Shown here piece by piece: positions 49,385 to 56,949 of a DNA stretch of 58,160 nucleotides. Made by a program: the position numbers and the translations under genes. This DNA comes from an uncultured Acidobacteriota bacterium (GTDB taxonomy: Bacteria > Acidobacteriota > Terriglobia > Terriglobales > Acidobacteriaceae): the NCBI GenBank assembly GCA_903832295.1, contig CAILAZ010000065.1:1-58160 (forward strand), in the 5' to 3' direction. Position 1 is the stretch's first letter. Each line of letters opens with the position of its first letter. The notes beneath the pieces were generated by a model that saw nothing but the letters and a program-made list of their open reading frames with translations, was not told where the DNA came from and did no database searches.

Positions 49385-49900
49385 TCATGCTGCCTGTAGT
49401 TTGTTCCTCTTCTTCGCAGGCCAGGTGCCCAGCAGCCTGCGCAGCGCCAGCAACTCTCCCACGTGGTACGCATTGTGGTCTATCAGCAGGACTGCCTCGC
49501 GCAGCAGCGTCTGCCCCTCGCCCCAGTGGAAGGGCGCGGCCACCTCCCGCTCCAGATCGCCGATCATCGCCACCATCTCATCGCGATCTTTCTTCACTTG
49601 CTCCACCGAACTTTCCCAGGCCTTCGCGTTGGGTGGTTCCGCGCTCTTCGGCCAGAAGTCTCCCGGAAAGTTCAGCTCCTTGTATCGCCCATCCTGGTTG
49701 CCGCAGAAGCGTACGATATCGTTCTGCGCAATTCTTATATGCTCCAGCAATTGCCAGGCCGAGTACGGCAGCCCCGCCTTTTCGCCGCGCAGCTTCGCCG
49801 GAAAATCCGCAATCACATCCTCGAACTGCGCATGAGCATTCCCGCCATTGAGCGCCGCAATCAGTTCTTTCCGCATCGCGGCTTGAGGATCATTCGCCAT
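49385..49900 (-). CDS. DinB-fold putative metal-dependent protein
   Basis: The 171-residue protein has the DinB/YfiT four-helix-bundle pattern. The three His ligands expected for the metal site are plausible at SAWQLLEHIRIAQNDIVRFC (His near residue 54), and at DHNAYHVGELLALRRLLG (two His near 138-145). Family members include thiol transferases for bacillithiol or mycothiol and proteins of unknown activity. It is convergent with purM and divergent from purN. No substrate can be assigned. Confidence 0.8.
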   Translation of the reverse strand: MANDPQAAMRKELIAALNGGNAHAQFEDVIADFPAKLRGEKAGLPYSAWQLLEHIRIAQNDIVRFCGNQDGRYKELNFPGDFWPKSAEPPNAKAWESSVEQVKKDRDEMVAMIGDLEREVAAPFHWGEGQTLLREAVLLIDHNAYHVGELLALRRLLGTWPAKKRNKLQAA

Positions 49901-50371
49901 TTTTGTTCTCCTGCTCCACTAGATTCCCCGCGTCCATGCCCGCGATGCCTCGCCCCTTACCTTCGTGATCCGCTCCACGCTGATTTACACTCCATCCGCA
50001 TTCCTCCTTCATGAGCTGTCGCTCAAATCTCGCCCACCAATCAACCGTTGGTGAACCACATCTGGCCCGTTGCTGGCCAGATGTGGGAAGCAAGGTGCCC
50101 GGAGTTCGCGTGCTTCCAGCTCTGGCAGTGAGAGCATCATGCTGATTGATGTGAGCCGCCGCCCATGGCCCATTCAACACGCTGCTCGTTGAACTCCACT
50201 GCCTTCGACGAGCCGAGCCCGCCGCAGGCTGGCAAGATGTGGGAAGCAGGATGCCCACCCTTGGAGCCGTTGTCATTCCCCCTGAGTGTGAACTCCCGGA
50301 AGCCCGTGCTGGCGGTCGAACACCCGCTGCGCCTTGAGCCTCACCCTCCCCCCGCTATATCCTGTGTGTCC
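49901..50371. other. 470-bp divergent gap between the DinB-like gene and purN
   Basis: It holds a perfect 12-bp inverted repeat at 50056-50086 and a 14-bp direct repeat of its right end at 50235-50248. The frame upstream of purN is open back to 50165, but the translation is low-complexity and lies outside the family, so I do not count it. No convincing gene or promoter was found. Confidence 0.5.
50056..50086. repeat. Perfect 12-bp inverted repeat
   Basis: CCACATCTGGCC (50056-50067) and GGCCAGATGTGG (50075-50086) flank a 7-nt loop. Lying upstream of both divergent genes it is unlikely to be a terminator. The 14-mer agatgtgggaagca at its right end (50079-50092) recurs at 50235-50248, which suggests a degenerate mobile or REP-like element. 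Confidence 0.6.
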
Positions 50372-51001
50372 ATGACCTCTCTCGGCATCCTGCTCTCCGG
50401 ACGCGGCTCCAACTTCATCGCCATCGCCGACAACATCGCCTCCGGCAAACTCCGCGCCCGCATCACTGCCGTCATCAGCAATCGCCCCGACGCCCCAGGC
50501 ATCGCCGAAGCACGCGCCCGCGGTCTCAACGCCCTCGTCATCCCCAGCAAGGGACTACCCCGCGAAGCCCATGACCGCGCCGTCGCCCAGGCACTCCGCG
50601 ACTCCGGCGCCTCGCTCGTCATCCTCGCCGGATACCTCCGCCTGCTCTCTCCCTGGTTTGTGCAGCAGTTTCCCTCCCGCATCCTCAACATTCATCCCTC
50701 GCTCCTCCCCGCATTTCCCGGACTCGACGCCCAGCGCCAGGCTCTCGACTATGGCGTCCAGTTCAGCGGCTGCACTGTCCACTTTGTCGATGAGCATCTC
50801 GATCACGGCGCCATCATCCTCCAGAAAGTCGTCCCCGTCCTCTCCACCGATGACGACCACGCCCTCGCCGCCCGCATCCTCGCCCAGGAGCACCTCGCCT
50901 ACTCGGAAGCCATCGCCCTGGTTGCCTCCGGAAACTACAAAATCGAGGGCCGCCGCATCCTCCCGATCACGGGCAACAGCACCGCCAAATCCTCCTTCTA
51001 A
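50372..51001 (+). CDS. purN: Phosphoribosylglycinamide formyltransferase
   Basis: PurN transfers a formyl group from 10-formyltetrahydrofolate to GAR in purine synthesis. The 209-residue protein starts at ATG 50372 (MTSLGILLSGRGSNF), the typical N-terminus. The catalytic Asn-His pair lies in NIHPSLLPAFPG and the catalytic Asp in VDEHLDHGAIIL. Length is normal. It precedes the YtxH-like gene by 31 bp. Confidence 0.95.
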   Translation: MTSLGILLSGRGSNFIAIADNIASGKLRARITAVISNRPDAPGIAEARARGLNALVIPSKGLPREAHDRAVAQALRDSGASLVILAGYLRLLSPWFVQQFPSRILNIHPSLLPAFPGLDAQRQALDYGVQFSGCTVHFVDEHLDHGAIILQKVVPVLSTDDDHALAARILAQEHLAYSEAIALVASGNYKIEGRRILPITGNSTAKSSF

Positions 51002-51032
51002 CTTAGGAATCCACCTAGAAGGGACGTTTCAT

Positions 51033-51326
51033 ATGGCAGACTTCCGATTCGGAGATTACGAGTTTTCTCGCCGTCGCAATAACTACGCCACCGCCTTCGG
51101 CTTCCTCGCCATCGGCCTCGGCCTCGGAGCCCTCGCCGCGCTCCTAGTCACCCCAAAAACCGGACGCCAGGTCCGCAAAGAGGTGCGCCGCAGGTACGAA
51201 GACGCCCGCGACGCAGTCGGCGGCTTTGGCGATCGCGCCACGGACATCTGGGAGCGCCGTCAGGAGTGGGCCGACGCCGCCCGCCGCAAGGCTGAGCCCG
51301 TCGCCCGCCGCTTCCGCCGCGGTTAA
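51033..51326 (+). CDS. YtxH-like small membrane protein
   Basis: The 97-residue protein starts MADFRFGDYEFSRRRNNYAT and has one membrane helix (about 20-40, AFGFLAIGLGLGALAALLV) followed by TPKTGRQVRKEVRRRYEDAR, the YtxH (COG4980) signature, and a charged amphipathic tail. Bacillus YtxH is a general-stress protein of unknown activity. AGGGACG lies upstream of ATG 51033. It may be co-transcribed with purN (31-bp gap); a functional link is not apparent. Confidence 0.8.
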   Translation: MADFRFGDYEFSRRRNNYATAFGFLAIGLGLGALAALLVTPKTGRQVRKEVRRRYEDARDAVGGFGDRATDIWERRQEWADAARRKAEPVARRFRRG

Positions 51327-51361
51327 TCCCGCGTCGCATCGGTGTTTGATCCCGCGCACGC

Positions 51362-51389
51362 AAAAAGGCGCGAGCCCTAAGCTCGCGCC
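51362..51389 (-). terminator. Terminator after tonB
   Basis: On the minus strand a 9-bp stem GGCGCGAGC/GCTCGCGCC with a 5-nt loop is followed by TTTTTG. It begins 20 bp past the stop at 51409. Confidence 0.85.
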
Positions 51390-51408
51390 CCGCGAATTTC
51401 TCCCAGTC

Positions 51409-52296
51409 CTAGTAAAGCCGGAAGTTAATCTCCATGTTCACTTCCACTGGCACTGGTTGGCCGTCTTTTCTGCCCGGCTCAAAGCGCCATTGCTTGGCTG
51501 CTTCCACCGCCTTCTCGTCCAATCCCATCCCCAGTGAGCGCTGCACGTTCACGTCGTGGATCTTCCCGTCCACGCCAATCACCACCCGCAGCACCACCGT
51601 ACCCTGCCATTTATTCTTGCGGGCCTCTTCGCTGAACTCCGGCTCCACTCGGGACAGAACTTTCGGCGCACTCACTCCGCCGCCTACGCGGTAGGCTCCG
51701 CCCCCAATCCCGCCGCCCCAGCCCGGACCTACGCCCGGACCGCGCCCTGATCCCACTCCACCGCCGCTGCCGCTGCCAATCCCTCCGCCAATGCCCGTGC
51801 CGTTGGAGAGCGGCCCCATCACCTTCGACAACGGATCGCCCATCTGCCCGCCCTGCGGCAACTTCATCTCCGGAGGCACCACCACGCTCGCCGGGACCGC
51901 CAGCTTCGGATTCTCCGGCGGAAGCACCATCGGCGGCGCAATCTGTGACTTGGAGAGCTTCGGCAGCGCGCCCTTTGACGCCGGGTTCACATCGTGCGAA
52001 CCGCCGCCGCCACCGCCGCCTGAGGTCGTCTTCGAGGGCTGCATGACGTACGGGCTGATATCAACCGAGATTCCGCCAACCACCTGCTTGATCTCCGGCG
52101 CGTGGGTCGCCGTCCACGTTCCCGCCCACAGCAGCAGTGCCAGGATGACGGTGTTCAGAATGAAGGAAGCGACAAACGATCCTTTGCGGACCTCGTACAT
52201 CCCATATCCATCCCCAAACAGGGTCGGCAGTACGTCGTGCTTCTGCTCGGCTGGGGTCGCTTCGGGTGCTGGCTTCTTGAGGTCGGGAGTGGACAT
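51409..52296 (-). CDS. tonB: TonB-family energy transducer
   Basis: The 295-residue protein couples inner-membrane energy to outer-membrane receptors. It has a short cytoplasmic start, one membrane helix (about 44-62, FVASFILNTVILALLLWAG), a Gly/Pro/Ser-rich periplasmic linker with long glycine runs (about 95-195), and a C-terminal TonB domain starting PKVLSRVEPEFSEEARKNKW and containing GTVVLRVVIGVDGKI and AAKQWRFEPG. It ends in a strong terminator. ExbB/ExbD genes are not in the window, and the only receptor here lies 27 kb away (22202-24010), so the partner is unknown. Confidence 0.9.
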   Translation of the reverse strand: MSTPDLKKPAPEATPAEQKHDVLPTLFGDGYGMYEVRKGSFVASFILNTVILALLLWAGTWTATHAPEIKQVVGGISVDISPYVMQPSKTTSGGGGGGGSHDVNPASKGALPKLSKSQIAPPMVLPPENPKLAVPASVVVPPEMKLPQGGQMGDPLSKVMGPLSNGTGIGGGIGSGSGGGVGSGRGPGVGPGWGGGIGGGAYRVGGGVSAPKVLSRVEPEFSEEARKNKWQGTVVLRVVIGVDGKIHDVNVQRSLGMGLDEKAVEAAKQWRFEPGRKDGQPVPVEVNMEINFRLY

Positions 52297-52435
52297 GAGT
52301 AGCCTTCAGTATAAATCGGCAGATTACCTCCCTGCTTTATAAAAACGCAGTTCCGCCCTCTCCGGATCGCATCCCGGTTCTCTCCCGGTCAAATTAGGCA
52401 ATCTGGAAATGCCCGCCTCGGGTCTTTCCCCGGGC

Positions 52436-53434
52436 CTAGGGAACGATCAGCCGCAGCGCCCGCGACGCAACTGAAATCTCCGCCGGAGTCCGGCACAGGT
52501 ACTCGCCATCCGCATAAATCGCAATCGGCTTCGCGCTCGCCACAAACACCTGCTTCGTCCGCAGATATTTCACCTCCGGCACTGCCAGGTGGCTTCCCGA
52601 ATAAATCCGGTGGAAGTTCCACAGCACCTTGCCCTTGCTCATCGCCGGAACGTAGCACAAGTCCAACTGTCCGTCGTCCAGTTCCGCCCTCGGCAGCATC
52701 CGTATCCCGCTCCCGTACTGCCACGAGTTTCCAACCGCCGTGAACAGCACCTCGCCCTCCAGGCAGCTCTCCTCCCCGCACGCGTCAAAGCTGTGCAGGT
52801 TCACCTCGGGCGCGCGATACGTAGCCAGCGCCCGCAGCGCCGCCAGCGAATATCCCCCGTACCTCCGCAGCCACCCTGGCAACTTCTCCGCGTAGCGGTT
52901 CGCCTCCGCGTCCAGCCCAATCCCCGCAATTCCGCAGAAATAGATGACTCGCTGCTGCTCAGCGCTCTCCTCCGCGTGGTGCAGGTGCTGGCGCATGATC
53001 GCCTCGCCCAGCGGTCTCGCCGGACGCGGGATCCGCCCCTCGGCATCGGCAAAGCTCGCACCGTCCACCGGTTCCGTTGCCCCGGCTTCCAGCATGCCCA
53101 TCGGACGCACCATCCCCAGGTCCACCGTCCGCACATTGTCGCCATGGCTCAGGTAGCGCTGCCAGGCCCGCAGTGCCTCGCCCGGCGTCGGAATCCCAAT
53201 GCAGTGCGCAAAGTCATTCGCGCTTCCCGTCGGAACCACCAGCAGCGGCGTCGTCTTATTCGCCAGCGACGGCAGCACCCGGTGCACCGCCCCATCGCCG
53301 CCAAACACCACTGCCACATCCGGCAGGTCGTTCGGTTCCAGCGTGTTCCCGCGGAACAGATTTACCCTCGCGTCGCAGAAGGGCTCCACAACGTGCTGTT
53401 TTGCGTAGGAATGTATGATCGCAGCGGCCCGCAC
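52436..53434 (-). CDS. Diacylglycerol kinase-family lipid kinase
   Basis: The 332-residue protein has the diacylglycerol-kinase/YegS-type catalytic domain: VVFGGDGAVHRVLPSL for ATP binding and the TGSANDFAHCIG segment, followed by a beta-sandwich-rich C-terminal half with ELDDGQLDLCYV. The family phosphorylates diacylglycerol, sphingosine or related lipids. The first 40 residues lack the usual NPxSG-type start; only an unrelated 20 codons separate the GTG at 53434 from an upstream stop. Whether this is a natural variant or a truncation is open. It lies 75 bp after the GH31 gene on the same strand. Confidence 0.85.
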   Translation of the reverse strand: MRAAAIIHSYAKQHVVEPFCDARVNLFRGNTLEPNDLPDVAVVFGGDGAVHRVLPSLANKTTPLLVVPTGSANDFAHCIGIPTPGEALRAWQRYLSHGDNVRTVDLGMVRPMGMLEAGATEPVDGASFADAEGRIPRPARPLGEAIMRQHLHHAEESAEQQRVIYFCGIAGIGLDAEANRYAEKLPGWLRRYGGYSLAALRALATYRAPEVNLHSFDACGEESCLEGEVLFTAVGNSWQYGSGIRMLPRAELDDGQLDLCYVPAMSKGKVLWNFHRIYSGSHLAVPEVKYLRTKQVFVASAKPIAIYADGEYLCRTPAEISVASRALRLIVP

Positions 53435-53508
53435 CCGGAGATTGTACAGCGCGCCGCACCCGGCTAGAAAACCCTGCTCCGGCCGCCCCTCAAATTACCG
53501 CAATTCCG

Positions 53509-55947
53509 TCACTGCCATACCAGCTCCGTCCCCTTGCCTTCGTCGGCCACCGTAACCGCCAGCCCCTGCTCCGTCTTCTCGCTCGCCGTCGGCTTCCCGT
53601 CCACCATCACCCGGCCCGCGCCGCTCCAGCCATAAACTTCCACCCGCACCGTCTTCCACCACGCCGCATACTTCCCCTCGCGCGCGCCAATCCGCACCCG
53701 CAGTCCGCCGTCCTTCACCTCGCAGCCAAACTCCTCCCGCAAGTACTCCCCGCGCCTGTACCCAAAGCTCTTGCCGTCGTCCTGGTAGAGCGATCCTCTG
53801 CAATCCCCGCCCGCGTAAACCCGCAGCGTCAGCGGACCCACCGGCCGCTCCTCCGTGCTCTGCACCAGCGGAGCCATCGGCACAATCGCTCCCGGCCTCA
53901 CATACACCGGAAGCCGCGCCAGCTCCGGCGTCACCATCACCGTCGGCAGTCCCGCCTTCGCCATCCTCGCCACCCGCTGCCCCGTCCAGTAGTCGTACCA
54001 GCCCTCTGTCGGAAGCGTCACCGCATAGGCGTCCGTCTTTTCCCCATAGGGCTGCGGAGCGATCAGCAGTTCCGGCCCCATCAGGAATTCCGGCGCAATA
54101 TCCCTGTCCACGTCCAGCGGATGCCGATCCACCGCCGCATCCGGAAACTCCACGAACAGCGCCCGCAGCATCGGCACTCCCGTCCGGGTCATCTCCTCCG
54201 CCGTCGTGTACAGATACGCCATCAGCCGGTAGCGCTCCTCGATATATCTCCGCCGGATCGCCTCCTGCTCCGCGCCGCCCACCCACGGCTCCTGGTCGCC
54301 GCTTCCTTTTTCCGTGTGGTCGCGGTCAATCGGCTGGAACGCAGCAATCTCCATCCATCGCGTCAGCAACTCCGCCGTCGGAGTCCCCGCGTACCCGCCC
54401 ACATCCGCGCCGCTCAGCGCAAAGCCGCTCAGCCCCAGGTTCTCGAGCATCGGAGTCGTCATCCGCAGATGGTTCCACGTGCTTGAGTTGTCGCCCGTCC
54501 ACGTAACCGCGTAGCGCTGCCCGCCCGCAAAGCTCGCCCGCGTCAGCACAAACGGCCGCACATCCGGCTCAATCTTCAGCAGCCCCTCGTACGTCGCCCG
54601 CGAGTTCTCCATCCCATACACGTTATGAATTTCCGCGTGGCTCGCCGTCCGCTTCGCAAATCCCGGCTCTTCAATCCTGTGCTGCACATCCTCGGACATC
54701 GTCGTCGTCGGAGACTCAAACACCGCCGGCTCGTTCATGTCGTTCCAGTAGCCGTCCAGCCCCGCGCGCTCAAACTCCCCGTACAGTCCGCCCCACCAAT
54801 CGCGAGTCTGCTGCCTTGTAAAATCCGGAAACACGCTCGGCCCCGGCCACACCTTGCCCCAGAAAACCGTTCCATCTTCCTTCCTCACAAAGTGGTCGCC
54901 CGCCGTCCCGCTCTCATACGGCGCATACCCCGCATCCACCTTTGCGATGTGCAGGTCCGTAATCGCCACCACGTGGAAGCCCTCCCCGTGCAGCTTCTTC
55001 AACATCCCGGCGAAATCCGGAAAGCTCTCCCGGTCCACCGTGAACGGCCTGTTCTTCACCTGGTAATCAATATCCAGATAGATCGCGTCCGCCGGAATCC
55101 GATCCGCCCGCAGCTTCGCCGCCACCTCCAGCACCCGCGCCTCCGTCATATAGCTGTAGCGCGACTGCTGATACCCCAGTGCCCACATCGGAGGCAGTGG
55201 GGTCGCTCCCGTCAGCCACCGGGAACCGCCCAGCACTTCCTTCGGCGTCGGCCCATAGATCACGTAATAATCCAGCGGCCCATTCGCCGCTCCAAACTCC
55301 AGCGTATTCGCCTTTGCCTTGCCAAAATCAAATTGCGAGCGCCACGTATTGTCCAGCAGCACCCCCAGTGCCCTGCCTTTGCAAAAGCTCATGTAGAACG
55401 GAATGCTCTTGTACAGCGGATCGGTTGATTCCTGCCACTGGTAGGCATCCGTATTCCACAGCGTAAAGGCCTGTCCCCGCCGGTCCAGCGGCCCCGCCTT
55501 GTCGCCCAGTCCAAAGTAGTGCTCCTCGGCCGGCATCACCTTCGCAATGCGGAACTCCGTCCCCCGCATCTCCACCGCCCGCGCGTCTTCCTGCAGCACA
55601 TTCCCCGCCCGGTCCATCACCGTCAGCCGCAAATCGCTCCTGCGAATCAGCACCCGCAGCTTCGCCGTCTCAAAGCCCGCGAACTCCGCGCTCTTCACCG
55701 CCGTCGTCGGCGCCGCGCCCGCCCGCGCTTCCGCCAGCACCGCCCATGACGCGTCTTCCGGAATCTCTCCGCCGCGCCACATCCGCACCCGCACCACATC
55801 GTCCCGCAGCGCCACCACCCGCACGGTCTCCGCGCCGGAGCTCACCTCCACGCCATTCTTCAGCGCGCGGAAGTCCTGCCCCGCCATCGCACCCATAAAC
55901 CCAATATTTAAGAGGAAAAAAAGAAAAGCCAATGCGATCTTCCGCAT
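53509..55947 (-). CDS. Secreted GH31 alpha-glucosidase/alpha-xylosidase
   Basis: The 812-residue protein starts at ATG 55947 (an ATG at 55974 is also possible) with a signal peptide (ALAFLFFLLNIGFMGAMA). It has the N-terminal GH31 beta domain with EHYFGLGDKAGPLDRRG, the catalytic barrel with PPMWALGYQQSRYSY and IYLDIDY, the nucleophile motif WNDMNEP (Asp 403) and the acid/base Asp 486 in TWTGDNSSTW, then GFALSGADVGGY and C-terminal beta domains. GH31 enzymes hydrolyse alpha-glucosides or alpha-xylosides, and some cleave sulfoquinovosides; WNDMNEP fits alpha-glucosidase. With the GH27 enzyme it supports growth on plant or fungal polysaccharides. Confidence 0.9.
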   Translation of the reverse strand: MRKIALAFLFFLLNIGFMGAMAGQDFRALKNGVEVSSGAETVRVVALRDDVVRVRMWRGGEIPEDASWAVLAEARAGAAPTTAVKSAEFAGFETAKLRVLIRRSDLRLTVMDRAGNVLQEDARAVEMRGTEFRIAKVMPAEEHYFGLGDKAGPLDRRGQAFTLWNTDAYQWQESTDPLYKSIPFYMSFCKGRALGVLLDNTWRSQFDFGKAKANTLEFGAANGPLDYYVIYGPTPKEVLGGSRWLTGATPLPPMWALGYQQSRYSYMTEARVLEVAAKLRADRIPADAIYLDIDYQVKNRPFTVDRESFPDFAGMLKKLHGEGFHVVAITDLHIAKVDAGYAPYESGTAGDHFVRKEDGTVFWGKVWPGPSVFPDFTRQQTRDWWGGLYGEFERAGLDGYWNDMNEPAVFESPTTTMSEDVQHRIEEPGFAKRTASHAEIHNVYGMENSRATYEGLLKIEPDVRPFVLTRASFAGGQRYAVTWTGDNSSTWNHLRMTTPMLENLGLSGFALSGADVGGYAGTPTAELLTRWMEIAAFQPIDRDHTEKGSGDQEPWVGGAEQEAIRRRYIEERYRLMAYLYTTAEEMTRTGVPMLRALFVEFPDAAVDRHPLDVDRDIAPEFLMGPELLIAPQPYGEKTDAYAVTLPTEGWYDYWTGQRVARMAKAGLPTVMVTPELARLPVYVRPGAIVPMAPLVQSTEERPVGPLTLRVYAGGDCRGSLYQDDGKSFGYRRGEYLREEFGCEVKDGGLRVRIGAREGKYAAWWKTVRVEVYGWSGAGRVMVDGKPTASEKTEQGLAVTVADEGKGTELVWQ

Positions 55948-56020
55948 GGCCTGATGCGCTTTGCACACGTTCATCGCACTCGTCCCAGGGAAGTGTCCCT
56001 GTCCCGGATTCTTCCCGCCG

Positions 56021-56155
56021 CTACTTCTTCGTGCCTTCGTCCGCTGCCGGGGTGGCAGGCTTCTTCACCATCTTTGCGGCTTTCACCGCCTGGCTCTTCT
56101 GCCGCATCTTCTCTGCGAACTTCTCGCGATTGCGTTCTTCGGATTGCCTTGACAT
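56021..56155 (-). CDS. 44-residue basic small protein
   Basis: A short frame begins at ATG 56155, preceded by a TGGAG ribosome-binding site, and ends at TAG 56021. The product starts MSRQSEERNREKFAEKMRQK and is rich in Lys, Arg, Glu and Ala with no hydrophobic core; the N-terminal half should form a charged helix. It is alpha-helical-looking and lacks the codon pattern of an intergenic spacer. It sits between the GH31 gene and the MurU-like gene on the same strand, 59 bp after the latter. I recognise no family; a nucleic-acid-binding or ribosome-associated role is only a guess from charge. Confidence 0.55.
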   Translation of the reverse strand: MSRQSEERNREKFAEKMRQKSQAVKAAKMVKKPATPAADEGTKK

Positions 56156-56214
56156 AGTCTCCAGTTTACGCGCTTTCCCCCGCCCGCGTAACCTTCATCT
56201 CACCGAGCGCGCCT

Positions 56215-56949
56215 CTATTGAAAATGCTGCGCCCGCTCTTCCATCTCCCTGCCCGCCAGTTCCAGGCTCTTCAGCGTTCCCACATCTCGCCATTGGAAGG
56301 CATCGCACCGGAAACCGCAAATCCTCTCGCCCTCGCCTGCCATCCGCAGATACGCCGGAATAATCGGAAACGCGCCCTCTTCGCTCAACTTCCCAAAAAT
56401 CCGCGGCGATATCACATGCACTCCCGTAAAGCCCAGCGCCTCCACCCCATCCGCCGCCCGGGCCATCTCCGCCTCTGCGCCCCTCGAGTGCCTTCCGCAC
56501 AGCTCTCCCTGCCCGTCAAACAGCAGATGCCGCGAGCTCTCTCTCTTTCGCACCGCCAGCGTCGCCAGCGCGCCCCGTTCCCTGTGCGCCCGCACCATCG
56601 CCCCCAGGTCAATCGTGCTGATCACGTCCACGTTGTGCAGCACAAACGGCTCATCGCCCCCGGCCAGCAACCTCTCTGCCCGCTTCAATCCGCCGCCCGT
56701 GTCCAGCAGTTCCTCTTCCTGCGAAATATCAATCCGCACTCCAAAATCATGCGCCCGCAGATACCGCGCCACCATCTCGCCAAAGTGGTGTACGTTCACC
56801 ACCACCTCTGTGATCCCAAACTCCTTCAACCGCCGCAGCGCAATCTCCAGCAGCGTGCAGCCCGCCACCTCCACCAGCGCCTTGGGCCGCTCATCGGTCA
56901 GCGGACGCAGCCTCGTCCCCAGTCCCGCTGCCAATATCATCGCCTTCAT
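56215..56949 (-). CDS. murU: MurU-like sugar-phosphate nucleotidyltransferase
   Basis: The 244-residue protein is a nucleotidyltransferase with the signature AAGLGTRLRPLT...PKAL at the N-terminus, VLHNVDVI near residue 104 and FTGVHVISPRIF in the second half. MurU of Pseudomonas converts MurNAc-1-phosphate and UTP to UDP-MurNAc in peptidoglycan recycling. MurU genes are often next to amgK; here the gene overlaps the AmgK/RapZ-type gene by 4 bp (ATGA at 56946-56949), which supports this function over other hexose-1-phosphate transferases. Assignment is therefore from sequence class plus context. Confidence 0.8.
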   Translation of the reverse strand: MKAMILAAGLGTRLRPLTDERPKALVEVAGCTLLEIALRRLKEFGITEVVVNVHHFGEMVARYLRAHDFGVRIDISQEEELLDTGGGLKRAERLLAGGDEPFVLHNVDVISTIDLGAMVRAHRERGALATLAVRKRESSRHLLFDGQGELCGRHSRGAEAEMARAADGVEALGFTGVHVISPRIFGKLSEEGAFPIIPAYLRMAGEGERICGFRCDAFQWRDVGTLKSLELAGREMEERAQHFQ

